A DNA stretch of 64,000 nt from G965215145 sp965215145 (GTDB lineage Bacteria > Bacteroidota > Rhodothermia > Rhodothermales > JANQRZ01). Location: the NCBI GenBank assembly GCA_965215145.1, contig OZ244038.1, positions 2,976,001-3,040,000 of the forward strand. Direction: 5' to 3'. The notes below the pieces were generated by a model that saw only the letters and a program-made list of their open reading frames with translations, searched no databases and had not been told where the DNA came from. Below, piece by piece: positions 35,139 to 44,127 of this stretch (position 1 is the stretch's first letter; every line of letters starts with the position of its first letter). Made by a program: the position numbers and the translations under genes.

Positions 35139-36401
35139 CCCCGCCCCGCCTTCGTCTTTCGCCGAGAGCTCGCCCTCCGCGCCCTCGTCTTCGGGGCCGC
35201 CGCTGCCCTCTACGTCTTCGAGGCGAGTCCGTATCCCGGCTGGGGAGACGGGATCAGCTTCGCTCTGACGGGCGCGACGGGGTTCGACCTCGGGACGAAC
35301 GCCACGTCGCACCTCCTCTACGTCAACCTCGGCCACGCCCTCACGGCGCTCCTCCCCTGGTCGAGCGCGGCCGTGCTGGTCGGGCTCTAGGTGGCCTCGG
35401 CGCTCGTGACGCTGGAGGTCGTCCGCCAGCTCGCGCGGGAGGTGGCGACCCCGACGGGTGCCCTGTTCGGCGTGGGCGCGCTCGCCGTGGCGTTCACGTT
35501 CTGGCGCCACGCTGTGGCCGTCGAGGTGTACGCCTTCAACCTCGTGTTCGTGGCGCTCATCCTGCTCCTGGCCGTCCGCGGCGTCGAGCGTCGGGAGGGC
35601 CGCCACGCCGTTGCGCTCGCAGCGCTCTAGGGCGTCTCCCTCCTCGTCCACATCCAGAACGTCCTCCTCGGCCCGCTCGCGCTCTACTACCTGTGGCGGA
35701 CGCGGCCCCGGCCGCCGAGGCTCGCTGCGGCGGCCGGGGCGTTTATCCTCTTGGCAAGCCCGCTCGTCGTCCTCCCCCTCGCCCTCGGAACCCACCCCCT
35801 CGACGCCGTGCTCTTCGACGGCTACGACCGGGGTGAGGTGCTGGGTCTCGACGCGGCCACGGTGGCACGTGGCGTGGCCCTCTCCGCCGGCTACCTCGCC
35901 TACAACCTCCACGTCTGGCTCGTGCCACTCGGCGTTGGGGCCGTGCGGCTGTGGCGCGGGCGGCCGGCCGTGGCGCACGCGCTCGCCCTCGTCGCCGGGA
36001 CGACCTGGCTCTTCGCCGCGCGCTACGCCGTGACCGACAGCTACGTGTTCTATCTCAGTGCCTACGTGGCCCTCGTGCCCTGCGCCGCCGTCGGTTTCGA
36101 CGTGCTCCTCAGCCGTGCCCCGGAGCGCGTGCGTCGCGCCGTCGTCGCCAGCCTCGTCGCCGGGCCGGTGCTCTACGCCGCCACCGTCGAGGTCGCGCAC
36201 GCGACGGCGTCGGGGCGCCGGATCGAGGCCACGTGGGGGTACAAGGGCGGCCTCCGGTACTTCCTCTACCCCGGCATGCGGAGCGTCCCGGACCCACTGG
36301 AGGCGGCGCGGACGTCGGACGCCCCGCCGGGCGCGCCTAACCCGGGCTGGAACCTCCGGGGCGCCCGGCGGCTCCTGGAGCTCGAAGAGGAGGCCCCCTA
36401 G
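35139..36401 (+). pseudogene. DUF2723/TMEM260-like membrane glycosyltransferase with two in-frame TAG codons
   Basis: One frame runs from about 35139 to 36401 and reads as a polytopic membrane protein: YPGWGDGISFALTGATGFDLGTNATSHLLYVNLGHALTALLP, then helices such as ILLLAVRGVERREG and LHVWLVPLGVGAVRLW. It is cut by TAG at 35388-35390 and 35628-35630, both in CTCTAGG. No ATG/GTG/TTG is available before the first conserved segment. The family call is from the N-terminal pattern of protein O-mannosyltransferase-like DUF2723 proteins. Other genes here use TAG as an ordinary stop. The last TAG shares CTAG with the convergent TSUP gene. Confidence 0.7.
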
Positions 36402-37186
36402 CTGAGGAGCCCGGGGAGGCTGCGGGCGAGGATGTAGAGGGCCATCACGACGAGGAACCCGGCGAACCCCTGCTTCAGGTTCTGCTGCGGCACCCGCGCC
36501 CCGATCCGGTTCCCCACCACGCTCCCGACGACGCCGACGGCCGCGATGATGGCGATGAGGTCCCACCGCGGCACGATCCCCTCGGCGTCGAGGACGCCGA
36601 GGTAGCGGACGAACCCGCTCGCGCTGTTGAGCGTGATCACCGTCAGGCTCGTCCCGACCGCCACCCGCATCGGGAGGCCGGCCAGCAGCACGAGGGCCGG
36701 CACGAGGATGAACCCGCCGCCGACGCCGACGAACCCCGTCAGCACCCCGATGGCGAGGCCCTCGGCGGCGAGCACGCCGGCCGGCTGCTGCGGCCCCGCG
36801 CCCGTCTCGCCCGGCCGCCCGCGGAACATGAGCAGCGCCGCCGCCAGCATGACCACGGCGAACACGGCGAGCTGCACGAGCCCGCTCACGAGCGGGGCCA
36901 GCGAGGCGCCCAACGCCGTCCCCACCATCCCCGGCAGCGCGAACAGCGCCACCGCCCGCCACGCCACGTTCCCCTGCCGCCAATTCAGCACCGAGCCCGA
37001 CAGCGCGATCAGGCCCACCACGGCGAGGCTCTCGGCGATGGCCGCCCGCTCAGGCCGCCCGACGAGGAAGACGAGGACGGGCACCGTGAGGATCGACCCG
37101 CCGGAGCCGAGCAGCCCCAGCACCAGCCCGATCATCAGCGCCCCGATCAGCGCGCCGATCACGGGAGGGTGCCACCGTAGGGGCAA
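36398..37186 (-). CDS. TauE/SafE (TSUP) family membrane transporter
   Basis: 262 residues with about eight membrane segments and the TSUP repeats GLVLGLLGSGGSILTVPVLVFL and GVLTGFVGVGGGFILVPALVLL. Family members export or import sulfite, thiosulfate or sulfonates. The gene directly downstream of an MBL-rhodanese enzyme on the same strand (43 nt) suggests a sulfur-handling pair. The start could be a few codons later (GTG at IGALIGALM). Confidence 0.88.
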   Translation of the reverse strand: MPLRWHPPVIGALIGALMIGLVLGLLGSGGSILTVPVLVFLVGRPERAAIAESLAVVGLIALSGSVLNWRQGNVAWRAVALFALPGMVGTALGASLAPLVSGLVQLAVFAVVMLAAALLMFRGRPGETGAGPQQPAGVLAAEGLAIGVLTGFVGVGGGFILVPALVLLAGLPMRVAVGTSLTVITLNSASGFVRYLGVLDAEGIVPRWDLIAIIAAVGVVGSVVGNRIGARVPQQNLKQGFAGFLVVMALYILARSLPGLLS

Positions 37187-37229
37187 CGCGCTGCGTCGGC
37201 CTCACCGTGCCGGCAGGGGGCACGTCGCC

Positions 37230-38684
37230 TCAATGCGCGCCGGCCTCGACGCCGGCCTCCAGGTGCCGCTCCTTCCAGTTCTCGAACCGGTCGTTGACGT
37301 AGGCCACGTTGAACCCGCGGCTCCGCAGCAGCGCGCTGGCGACGGCGCTTCGGACCCCGCTCTGGCAGTGCACCAGCAGCGTCTTCTCGCGCGGTAGCTC
37401 GTCGAGGTGGGCGCGGAGGCGGACGTGGGGGATGTGCCGCGCCTCGGCGATATGCTTCTGCTCGAACTCGTCCTGCCGCCGCACGTCCACCACCTCGACG
37501 TTCGAGTAGTGCCGCCGCCCGTCGAGCTCGTCGAAATCGATCGTCTTCAGCATCACGAGGCGGTCGGTGCCGGCGGCCCAGGCGCGGAGGGTCTCCGGGA
37601 GAACGTAGCCGCGCACGCGGTCGAGCCCGATGCGGACGAGGGCGCGGACGGCGTCCTCCAGCAGGTCCTCTTCCACGACGAGCACGATCTCCCCGTCCTC
37701 CGGCATCACGTAGGAGCCGACGACCGTGGCGAAGCTGGCGTCGAGTGGGGCGAGGAGCGAGTCGGGAAGGTGGCCCCGTACGAACACGCCCCGCGAGCGC
37801 GTGTCGATCACGGTGATGCCCTCGGCCTCGGCGAACCCGTCGAGATCCCGCTTCGAAAGCTCGGCGGGCGTGGGGAGGGTGCCGAGGACGGCTGGCCCCT
37901 CGCGGTTCTCCCGCTTCATCCGGGCGAAGTAGAGCGGCGGCTCGGGCTGCCCATCGAGGATTTTCTCTACGAAGGCTCCCTCCCCCTCCTCCCGTGCCGT
38001 CGCCATCGGCTCGTTGAAGCGGCGCTCGTAGCCGAGGGTCGTCTGCGGCACGGCGCCGAGCGCCTTCCCGCACGCGCTCCCGGCCCCGTGCGCGGGCCAC
38101 ACCTGGAGGAAGTCCGGCAGCCCCTCCAGCCGCCCGACGCTCTCGAAGAGGCGGTGCGCTGCGGGCTCGGCGGCGCGGGCCTCCCCCGCCGCCGTCTCCA
38201 GCAGATCCGGCCGCCCGAGGTCGCCGACGAACACGAAGTCGCCGGAGGCGAGCCCCATCGGCTGGTCGGCGCCGCTGCCGTGGTCGGTGACGAGGAGGCT
38301 GAGGTGCTCGGGGGTGTGCCCCGGAGTGTGCAGCGCCCGGACCTCGACGTTGCCGACGCGGAACGTGTCGCCGTCGCGGAGGAGCTGCACCTCGTAGCTC
38401 CCCGCCTTCGCCCACTCGACCTGCCAATCGTCGCCGCCCTCGGCCGAGAGGTAGAGCCGGATGCCGTCCTCCCCCTCGGCCAGCTCGCGGGCGCCGGAGA
38501 GGAAGTCGGCGTGGATGTGCGTCTCGGCGACGTGGCGGATCGTCAGCCCCTCGGCCTCGGCGGCTTCGAGGTAGCGGTCCACGTCGCGCTCGGGGTCGAT
38601 CAGCAGCGCCTCGCCCGTCTTCTGACAGCCGATGAGGTAGGCGTACTGGCTGAGGTACGGGTCGCGGATCTGGCGGAACAGCAT
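37230..38684 (-). CDS. MBL-fold hydrolase with two rhodanese domains (persulfide dioxygenase/CstB-like)
   Basis: 484 residues from ATG 38684 (MLFRQIRDPYLSQYAYLIGC). The metallo-beta-lactamase domain has THIHADFLSGA, HTPGHTPEHLSLLV and SGDFVFVGDLGRPDLL, as in ETHE1/CstB-type persulfide dioxygenases. Two rhodanese-like domains follow. The first lacks the Cys (EIVLVVEED); the second has the active loop VHCQSGVRSAVA with Cys at about 440. It probably oxidises persulfide to sulfite or thiosulfate; the adjacent TSUP transporter could export the product. Confidence 0.88.
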   Translation of the reverse strand: MLFRQIRDPYLSQYAYLIGCQKTGEALLIDPERDVDRYLEAAEAEGLTIRHVAETHIHADFLSGARELAEGEDGIRLYLSAEGGDDWQVEWAKAGSYEVQLLRDGDTFRVGNVEVRALHTPGHTPEHLSLLVTDHGSGADQPMGLASGDFVFVGDLGRPDLLETAAGEARAAEPAAHRLFESVGRLEGLPDFLQVWPAHGAGSACGKALGAVPQTTLGYERRFNEPMATAREEGEGAFVEKILDGQPEPPLYFARMKRENREGPAVLGTLPTPAELSKRDLDGFAEAEGITVIDTRSRGVFVRGHLPDSLLAPLDASFATVVGSYVMPEDGEIVLVVEEDLLEDAVRALVRIGLDRVRGYVLPETLRAWAAGTDRLVMLKTIDFDELDGRRHYSNVEVVDVRRQDEFEQKHIAEARHIPHVRLRAHLDELPREKTLLVHCQSGVRSAVASALLRSRGFNVAYVNDRFENWKERHLEAGVEAGAH

Positions 38685-38776
38685 CGGGCCGGAGGATGGA
38701 GAAGGGAGAATGGAAGATAGAGGGAGGTGAGGCAGACCGCAGCATTCTGGACGGAGCACCTGCCATCCTCCATCTC

Positions 38777-39607
38777 CTATCCACCATCCTTTGCCTCGTC
38801 CCAGTAGCGGTCCATCTCCGCGAGGTCGGCGGCGGCGAACGAACGGCCCGCCTCGGCGAGACGGCGCTCGACGTGGGCGAACCGGCGCTGGAACTTCGCG
38901 ACCGTCTGGCGCAGCGCGTTCTCCGGGGTGACGCCGGCGAAGCGGGCGTAGTTGACGAGGGCGAAGAGCACGTCGCCGAACTCGGCCTCGCGGGCCTCCA
39001 CGGACGCCGCGGCCTCGACGAGCGCACGGAGCTCGAGGACCTCCTCCTCGACCTTCGCCCACGCCCCGTCGGCCTCGGGGAAGTCGAACCCGACGCCGGC
39101 GGCCTTTTCCTGCACGCGCTGCGCGCGGAGGAGCGCCGGCAGCGACGCGGGCACGCCGCCGAGCGCGCCCCGCTCGGCCTCACCGCGGGCGGCCCGCTCC
39201 TCCTGCTTGATCCGCTCCCAGTTCTGCAGCACCTCGCCCGTTCCGCCCACGGCGGTGTCCCCAAAGACGTGCGGGTGGCGGCGGACGAGCTTCTCCATCT
39301 CGGCCCGCATCACGTCCTCCAGCTCGAACGCCCCCGTCGTGGTCTCCGCGATCTCGGCGTGGAAGACGACGTGCAGCAGGAGGTCGCCGAGCTCGCCGCG
39401 GAGGTCCTGCCAGTCCTCGCGGTCGATGGCGTCGACGGCCTCGTGGGCCTCCTCGATGAGGAGGTGGCGGACGGAGGCGTGGGTCTGCTCACGGTCCCAC
39501 GGGCACTCCCGCCGGAGCCGCCGCACCACGGCGACGAAGTCGGCGAAGAGGTCGGGGGCGGCCTTCTGGCGGTCGGCGTTGGAGAGGCCGAGGTCGGCGG
39601 GGTTCAC
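38777..39607 (-). CDS. mazG: Nucleoside triphosphate pyrophosphohydrolase MazG
   Basis: 276 residues with two MazG domains. The N-terminal has CPWDREQTHASVRHLLIEEAHEAVDAI and LRGELGDLLLHVVFHAEIA; the C-terminal has KVEEEVLELRALV and EFGDVLFALVNYARF, with EExxE...ExxD metal-binding residues. It hydrolyses non-canonical or excess NTPs. The GTG at 39607 is preferred over an in-frame ATG at 39670 because a TACCTTCC box at 39640-39647 lies between them, at the usual spacing. Confidence 0.92.
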   Translation of the reverse strand: MNPADLGLSNADRQKAAPDLFADFVAVVRRLRRECPWDREQTHASVRHLLIEEAHEAVDAIDREDWQDLRGELGDLLLHVVFHAEIAETTTGAFELEDVMRAEMEKLVRRHPHVFGDTAVGGTGEVLQNWERIKQEERAARGEAERGALGGVPASLPALLRAQRVQEKAAGVGFDFPEADGAWAKVEEEVLELRALVEAAASVEAREAEFGDVLFALVNYARFAGVTPENALRQTVAKFQRRFAHVERRLAEAGRSFAAADLAEMDRYWDEAKDGG

Positions 39608-39955
39608 AGGCTGGAGGGGATGGGAGGTCCGGAGGGGGTGGAAGGTAGCGCCCTCGCCGAGCGAGGGCACTCCCTTCGGCTGCGCTCACGGCAGGCTCCG
39701 GGGCGCCGTGCGGTGCGCCCTGCGAAGGGCTGCTTCGACGCCTCCTCGTTTTCCCCCTTCCTCTTTTTTCGAACCCCTATGACACTCCGTTGACGCGGTG
39801 GAAAACTATTTTGCGAACGCTGGTTACACGGCGCCGCCCCCGGCGTCTATACTGCCAGCACGCGGACGGTGCCTCCGTCCGCGTCAGTCAAGGCCGGCGC
39901 GGCTTCCGCGGCCCCGTCGGCGGAATCATGTAACCCAACCCTAAGAGGTAAACAC
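39608..39955. promoter_or_regulatory. Divergent promoter region of mazG and ssb
   Basis: This 348-nt stretch has no gene. For mazG, TACCTTCC (39640-39647, minus strand) lies 32 nt before the start. For ssb, TTGAC at 39790-39794 and TATTTTG at 39807-39813 form the clearest -33/-7 pair in the window, giving a leader of about 140 nt. A true Shine-Dalgarno (AAGAGGT, about 39943) precedes the ssb ATG, the only one noticed here. Confidence 0.65.
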
Positions 39956-40465
39956 ATGGCACGCGGAATCAACAAGGTCATCCTCGTCGGCAACCTCGGC
40001 GCCGACCCCGAGCTGCGCTACACGTCGAGCGGCACGGCCGTCTGCAACCTCCGGCTCGCAACGAACGAGTCGTACAAGGACAACAGCGGCCAGCTCGTTG
40101 AGAAGACCGAGTGGCACTCGATCGTGGCGTGGGCCCGGCTCGCGGAGATCTGCGGGGAGTACCTCAAGAAGGGCTCGCAGGTCTACTTCGAGGGCTCGCT
40201 CCAGACGCGGCAGTGGGAGGACAAGGAGGGCAACACGCGCTACACCACCGAGGTCAAGGCGCGCGAGATGATGATGCTCTCCGACCGCGGCTCCGGCGGC
40301 GGGGGCGGCTCCTACGACCGCTCCGACGAGTTCGACCAGACGCGCGGTGGCGGCAACAGCTACGGCGGCAACGGCGGCGGGGGCAATCAGCGCCCGCAGC
40401 GTCAGCCTGCCAACGCCGGCGCCCCGCAGGACGCGTTCTCACCGGACGACGACCTCCCCTTCTAG
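39956..40465 (+). CDS. ssb: Single-stranded DNA-binding protein
   Basis: 169 residues. The OB fold opens MARGINKVILVGNLGADPELRYTSSGTAV and includes WHSIVAWARLAEICGEYLKKGSQVYFEG. The Gly/Asn/Gln-rich disordered tail ends in the acidic hexapeptide DDDLPF that recruits repair and replication partners. ATG 39956 is confirmed by the Shine-Dalgarno and by the conserved N-terminus. Confidence 0.97.
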   Translation: MARGINKVILVGNLGADPELRYTSSGTAVCNLRLATNESYKDNSGQLVEKTEWHSIVAWARLAEICGEYLKKGSQVYFEGSLQTRQWEDKEGNTRYTTEVKAREMMMLSDRGSGGGGGSYDRSDEFDQTRGGGNSYGGNGGGGNQRPQRQPANAGAPQDAFSPDDDLPF

Positions 40466-40490
40466 GGCGAGCCGTCACCCGCAGCACCCC

Positions 40491-40525
40491 GGAGCGGGGG
40501 CGGCCCACGCGGTTGCCCCCGCTCC
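40491..40525 (+). terminator. Terminator after ssb
   Basis: GGAGCGGGGGC and its complement GCCCCCGCTCC flank a 13-nt loop, followed by GTTTA, 26 nt after the ssb stop. Confidence 0.75.
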
Positions 40526-40569
40526 GTTTAGGTCCGAGGGGGCTGACGAACCCCGCACCGCGCCACCCG

Positions 40570-40579
40570 TATATTTTCG
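40570..40579 (+). promoter_or_regulatory. Putative -7 box for the CNNM/CorC gene
   Basis: TATATTTTCG follows the ssb terminator and lies 77 nt before the TTG start at 40647, so the gene is likely transcribed independently. Confidence 0.45.
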
Positions 40580-40646
40580 CCCGCCGGCCGCTCCTGCCGC
40601 CCCGGCTTCCTGCCGTAGAACCGACTGAGGGCTCCCCCTCCCCGCG

Positions 40647-42077
40647 TTGGACCCGGACTCTTGTAGTTCCCCCGACAACCCCCCGGACGAACCTCCTCTG
40701 GGCGCGGGACTCTGGCTGGCTGCCTTCCCCCTCGTCGCCGCCCCCGCCGCGGCCACGGTGATGCTCACGACCGGCACGGCCGCCGGCGCGGTGACGCTGC
40801 TCGTGCTGCTGCTGCTCTCGGCCGTCTTCTCCGGCTCCGAGGTCGCGCTGTTCTCGCTCGGAGAGGCGGAGCGGGGCGTGCTCCGTGAGGACCCCTCCGC
40901 CGCGGCGCGGCGCGTGCTGCGCCTGCTAGAGCGGCCCCGGCGGCTGCTCATCACCATCCTCATCCTCAACAACCTCGTCAACGTCGGCGCGGCGATCCTG
41001 GCGACGGTGCTGACGGTGTCGGCAGCCGAGGCGTTCGGGTGGAGCGAGACGGCCGTGCTGGTGATCCAGGTAGTCGTGCTGACGTTCCTGCTCCTCGTCC
41101 TCAGCGAGATCACCCCGAAGCTCGTCGCCACGCAGCGGAACGTGGCCTACGCGAAGACGGTCTCGGGGCCGCTCTACGCGCTGTTCCGCGTGCTCTACCC
41201 GCTCTCGGACCTGCTGGCCCGCGGGATGGAGATCATCCAGCGCCGCGTCCACACCACGGCCGAGGTGATCTCCTCCGAGGACCTCAAGACGCTGGCCGAC
41301 CTCGGCGAGCGCGAGGGGACGCTGGAGGAGGAGGAGCGCGCGCTGATCCACTCGATCGTCGAGTTCGGGGACCGGCCCGTGCGCGAGGTGATGGTCAGCC
41401 GGCTCGACGTCCACGCCCTCCCCGACACGGCGACGCTAGACGAGGCGCTGGCGCTGATCCGCGAGACTGGTCACTCCCGGTTCCCCCTCTACCACGAGCA
41501 CCTCGACAACGTCCTCGGCGTGCTCTACGCGAAGGACCTCCTCCCCTACCTCAACGGCGCCGCCGAAGGCCTCCAGGTCCGCACACCGCAGTGGGAGGGG
41601 CTCGCGCGGGACGCGAAGTTCGTCCCCCTCACCCGCGAGCTCGACGACATGCTCGAGGACTTCCGCGCCACGAACACCCACATCGCCGTCGTCGTGGACG
41701 AGTACGGGGGGACCGCCGGGATCGTGACGCTGGAGGACATCCTGGAAGAGATCGTCGGCGAGATCCGCGACGAGCACGACCAGCCGGAGGCACTTCCCTA
41801 CGAGCGCGTCGACCCCCACACCTTCCGCGTCGACGCCGGCATCGACCTCGACGACCTGAACGAGGCGTTCGGCCTCGCGCTCGACACCGAGGCGTTCGAC
41901 TTCGAGACCCTCGGCGGCCTCGTCTACCACCTCACCGGTGAGATCCCCGAGGCCGGCGCGGAGGCCGAGCTCGGGCGGCTGCGGATGCGAGTCGAGGAGG
42001 TCGAGGCGAACCGGATCAAGCGGGTCCTCGTCGAGGTGCTGCCGGTGCCGGTCGCGCCGGACGCCGCCGAGGAATAG
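40647..42077 (+). CDS. CNNM/CorC (HlyC) family membrane protein, GldE-like
   Basis: 476 residues from a TTG at 40647, with an alternative ATG at about residue 39. The N-terminal DUF21/CNNM domain has hydrophobic helices and FSGSEVALFSL, LILNNLVNVG and LSEITPKLVA. Two CBS domains follow (VMVSRLDVHALPDTATLDEALALI; THIAVVVDEYGGTAGIVTLEDILEEIVGEI), then a CorC_HlyC domain. CNNM proteins handle Mg2+/Co2+. In gliding Bacteroidota the same architecture is called GldE, but gliding cannot be inferred here. Confidence 0.9.
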   Translation: MDPDSCSSPDNPPDEPPLGAGLWLAAFPLVAAPAAATVMLTTGTAAGAVTLLVLLLLSAVFSGSEVALFSLGEAERGVLREDPSAAARRVLRLLERPRRLLITILILNNLVNVGAAILATVLTVSAAEAFGWSETAVLVIQVVVLTFLLLVLSEITPKLVATQRNVAYAKTVSGPLYALFRVLYPLSDLLARGMEIIQRRVHTTAEVISSEDLKTLADLGEREGTLEEEERALIHSIVEFGDRPVREVMVSRLDVHALPDTATLDEALALIRETGHSRFPLYHEHLDNVLGVLYAKDLLPYLNGAAEGLQVRTPQWEGLARDAKFVPLTRELDDMLEDFRATNTHIAVVVDEYGGTAGIVTLEDILEEIVGEIRDEHDQPEALPYERVDPHTFRVDAGIDLDDLNEAFGLALDTEAFDFETLGGLVYHLTGEIPEAGAEAELGRLRMRVEEVEANRIKRVLVEVLPVPVAPDAAEE

Positions 42078-42078
42078 A

Positions 42079-42117
42079 GCGCGGGGCGGGCTCCCGTGAA
42101 GGAGCCCGCCCCGCGCG
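42079..42117. terminator. Terminator between the CNNM gene and a convergent protease gene
   Basis: GCGCGGGGCGGGCTCC pairs with GGAGCCCGCCCCGCGC around CGTGAA, followed by GGTTTCG. It starts 1 nt after the CNNM stop and likely serves both convergent genes. Confidence 0.8.
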
Positions 42118-42140
42118 GTTTCGTCCGGTGAGCGCTACGC

Positions 42141-43907
42141 TTAGTCGAGCAGCGTCATTCGGCCGGTCGTGACCTCGGAGCCGGCCTCGACCCGGTAGAG
42201 GTAGACGCCCGCGCCGAGCCCAGCCGCATCGAACGTGGCCTCGTGAGCGCCCGCCTCGACCTCCGTGTCCACGAGCACGGCGACCTCCCGACCGAGCACG
42301 TCGTAGACGGCGATGCGGACGGAGCCGGCCTCGCCGACGGCGTAGCGGACGGCGGTGGAGCCGCTGAACGGGTTCGGCGCCACGCCCTCGACGGCGAGGC
42401 TCGCGGCCTCACCGGTGGCGACCACGAAGGACTCCGACGTGCCGCGCGTGTGGTTCTCCAGCGTCCACGTCGCCGGGCCTGCCACGCCGGCGAGTGGGCG
42501 GCCCGCCGCCTTCGTGAAGAAGACCGAGGCGCTGTTGTCGAAGTCGTCGGGGAACGCCGCGCCGACGTAGACCGAGACCGTGTAGGTCCCGGCGGGGTTG
42601 CGGCTCCCGACGTTCTTCGAGACCGTCTCCATCGTGGAGGCGCCGTCGGCGAGGGTGAGGGCGAAGGGCCCGAACGTGGGGCCGTCGCTCCCATTGGGGA
42701 GCGTGACGCGGAGCCACCACTCGCCGCTAAAGGAGGCGCCCGACGTGTTTGAGAACGTGAAGTCTACCGAGACGAGACCGCCGCCACTCGGGAGCACGGA
42801 CCCACTCGTCAGCGCGGCTGAGACGTCCGCCGAGCCGCTGGGCGTAGCGTCGAGCGCGCTCCAGAAGGCCGAGTTGAAGGTGCTCGTGCCGCTGTTGCTG
42901 CCGCCGCCCGAGGTGTAGCACCCGCCGTGGGTGTGGACGCCGACGGCGCGGCCCGTGGCCTCGTCGATCACGGGGCTCCCGGAGTTGCCGCCCGTGGTGT
43001 CCGTCTGGTAACGCATCCGCGTGCCTGAGGAGCCTGCGTTCGGGCCGGCGTGGGTCTGCTGCGTCTGGTTCGCCGAGCCGGAGTCGGTGCCGTAGCCGGT
43101 GATCCGGATCGTGCTCGGGCCGAGGTCCTGAGCGAGCTCGAACGAGGCGCCCTGCGCATCGATGGGCTGGAGCCCCGTCTGCGAGTTGTTGAAGACGCGG
43201 AACACGCCCCAGTCGTTGCCGACGCCGCCGTTGGTCCAGACGCGGCTGCCGAAGTCGATGGAGTACTGGTCCTCGGGGCCGGGGTGGCGGACGCTCCCGA
43301 ACGAGGAGGACAGCGGCACGTTGAACTGGATGACCGACGCGCCGGAGATGCAGTGCCCGGCCGTGACGAGCTTGCCGTCGTCGATGATCCAGCCGGTGCA
43401 GCCGTTGTACATCACCCGGCCTGCGCGCGCGTCGTTCGAGGCGACGCGGTTGTCCTGCGGGCCGCACTGCGACTCCGGCACGCCGAACCCGCCGATCTCG
43501 ACCTCGGAGAGCGCGGCGAAGACGCCGGCGTCGCCGGGGGCGACGTGGAGCTCGACGCGGACGGCGTCGCCGTTGAAGTAGGCGGTCCCGTTCTGCCACT
43601 GCGCCAACGTGGTGGCGTCGAGGCGCTGCTGCGCGCCGTCGAGCAGGGAGGTCACCGTGAGGTAGCTCCCGGCACCGAGGTCGGCGTCGCTGAAGCGGAG
43701 GCGGAGCCACGGGGCGTCCTTGACCTCGACGATCTCGGTGTGGGCCACGCGCGAGCTCGCGCTCTCGGCGTTGGCGTGGACGCCCGTGGTTGTGGTGTAG
43801 GGGGCAGCGCGGAAGTCCAGCGGCGCCATCTGCGCGGTAGCGGCGACGGGCAGGCAGAGGAGCGCGAGCAGGGACAGCGCGCGGAGGAGGAATGACGAGG
43901 GGTGCAT
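42141..43907 (-). CDS. Trypsin-like serine protease with T9SS tail (paralogue 1)
   Basis: 588 residues with a signal peptide ending ATAQ and a conserved prodomain (MAPLDFRAAPYTTTTGVHANAES). The S1 chymotrypsin-like triad is visible: His185 in TAGHC, Asp232 in GNDWGVF and Ser309 in GGNSGSPVIDEATG. A beta-sandwich follows and then a T9SS tail (VAPNPFSGSTAVRYAV...YDVLGREVAVLVD...GVYLYRVEAGSEV). Probably secreted or surface-anchored proteolysis. It shares the prodomain and nearly identical tail DNA with its neighbour at 44128-46863, indicating duplication. Confidence 0.92.
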   Translation of the reverse strand: MHPSSFLLRALSLLALLCLPVAATAQMAPLDFRAAPYTTTTGVHANAESASSRVAHTEIVEVKDAPWLRLRFSDADLGAGSYLTVTSLLDGAQQRLDATTLAQWQNGTAYFNGDAVRVELHVAPGDAGVFAALSEVEIGGFGVPESQCGPQDNRVASNDARAGRVMYNGCTGWIIDDGKLVTAGHCISGASVIQFNVPLSSSFGSVRHPGPEDQYSIDFGSRVWTNGGVGNDWGVFRVFNNSQTGLQPIDAQGASFELAQDLGPSTIRITGYGTDSGSANQTQQTHAGPNAGSSGTRMRYQTDTTGGNSGSPVIDEATGRAVGVHTHGGCYTSGGGSNSGTSTFNSAFWSALDATPSGSADVSAALTSGSVLPSGGGLVSVDFTFSNTSGASFSGEWWLRVTLPNGSDGPTFGPFALTLADGASTMETVSKNVGSRNPAGTYTVSVYVGAAFPDDFDNSASVFFTKAAGRPLAGVAGPATWTLENHTRGTSESFVVATGEAASLAVEGVAPNPFSGSTAVRYAVGEAGSVRIAVYDVLGREVAVLVDTEVEAGAHEATFDAAGLGAGVYLYRVEAGSEVTTGRMTLLD

Positions 43908-44069
43908 AGGGGGCAGCGGTAGGGGGTGGGGGACGGAAGCGCAAGTCCTCAGAGCAGCGGCTTTAGCGCCGTAGGCGAGGGGCTGCCCCATAATACTCGC
44001 ACATCCCCTCCGCCGCAAGCTCCCGCACCCTCTTTTTATGCCCCACGAACGTAACACCGCAACGAGGCG

Positions 44070-44104
44070 CGGCCCCGGCCCCCGCAGTGGGAAGCCGGGG
44101 CCGC
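44070..44104 (-). terminator. Terminator after the second protease gene
   Basis: GCGGCCCCGGC at 44070-44080 and GCCGGGGCCGC at 44094-44104 form a strong stem 24 nt beyond the stop at 44128. Confidence 0.7.
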
Positions 44105-44127
44105 AGGTGCCCTAAGGCGAGCCCCGG

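Noticed and set aside
35388..35630. TAG recoded as an amino acid genome-wide
   Set aside because: Many intact genes here end at TAG (for example etfB, ssb, the CNNM gene and surE), so TAG works as a normal stop.
38685..38776. Regulatory RNA between mazG and the MBL gene
   Set aside because: The region is made of short purine-rich and pyrimidine-rich repeats (ATGGAGAA-like and CATCCTCC-like) and no conserved fold was recognised.
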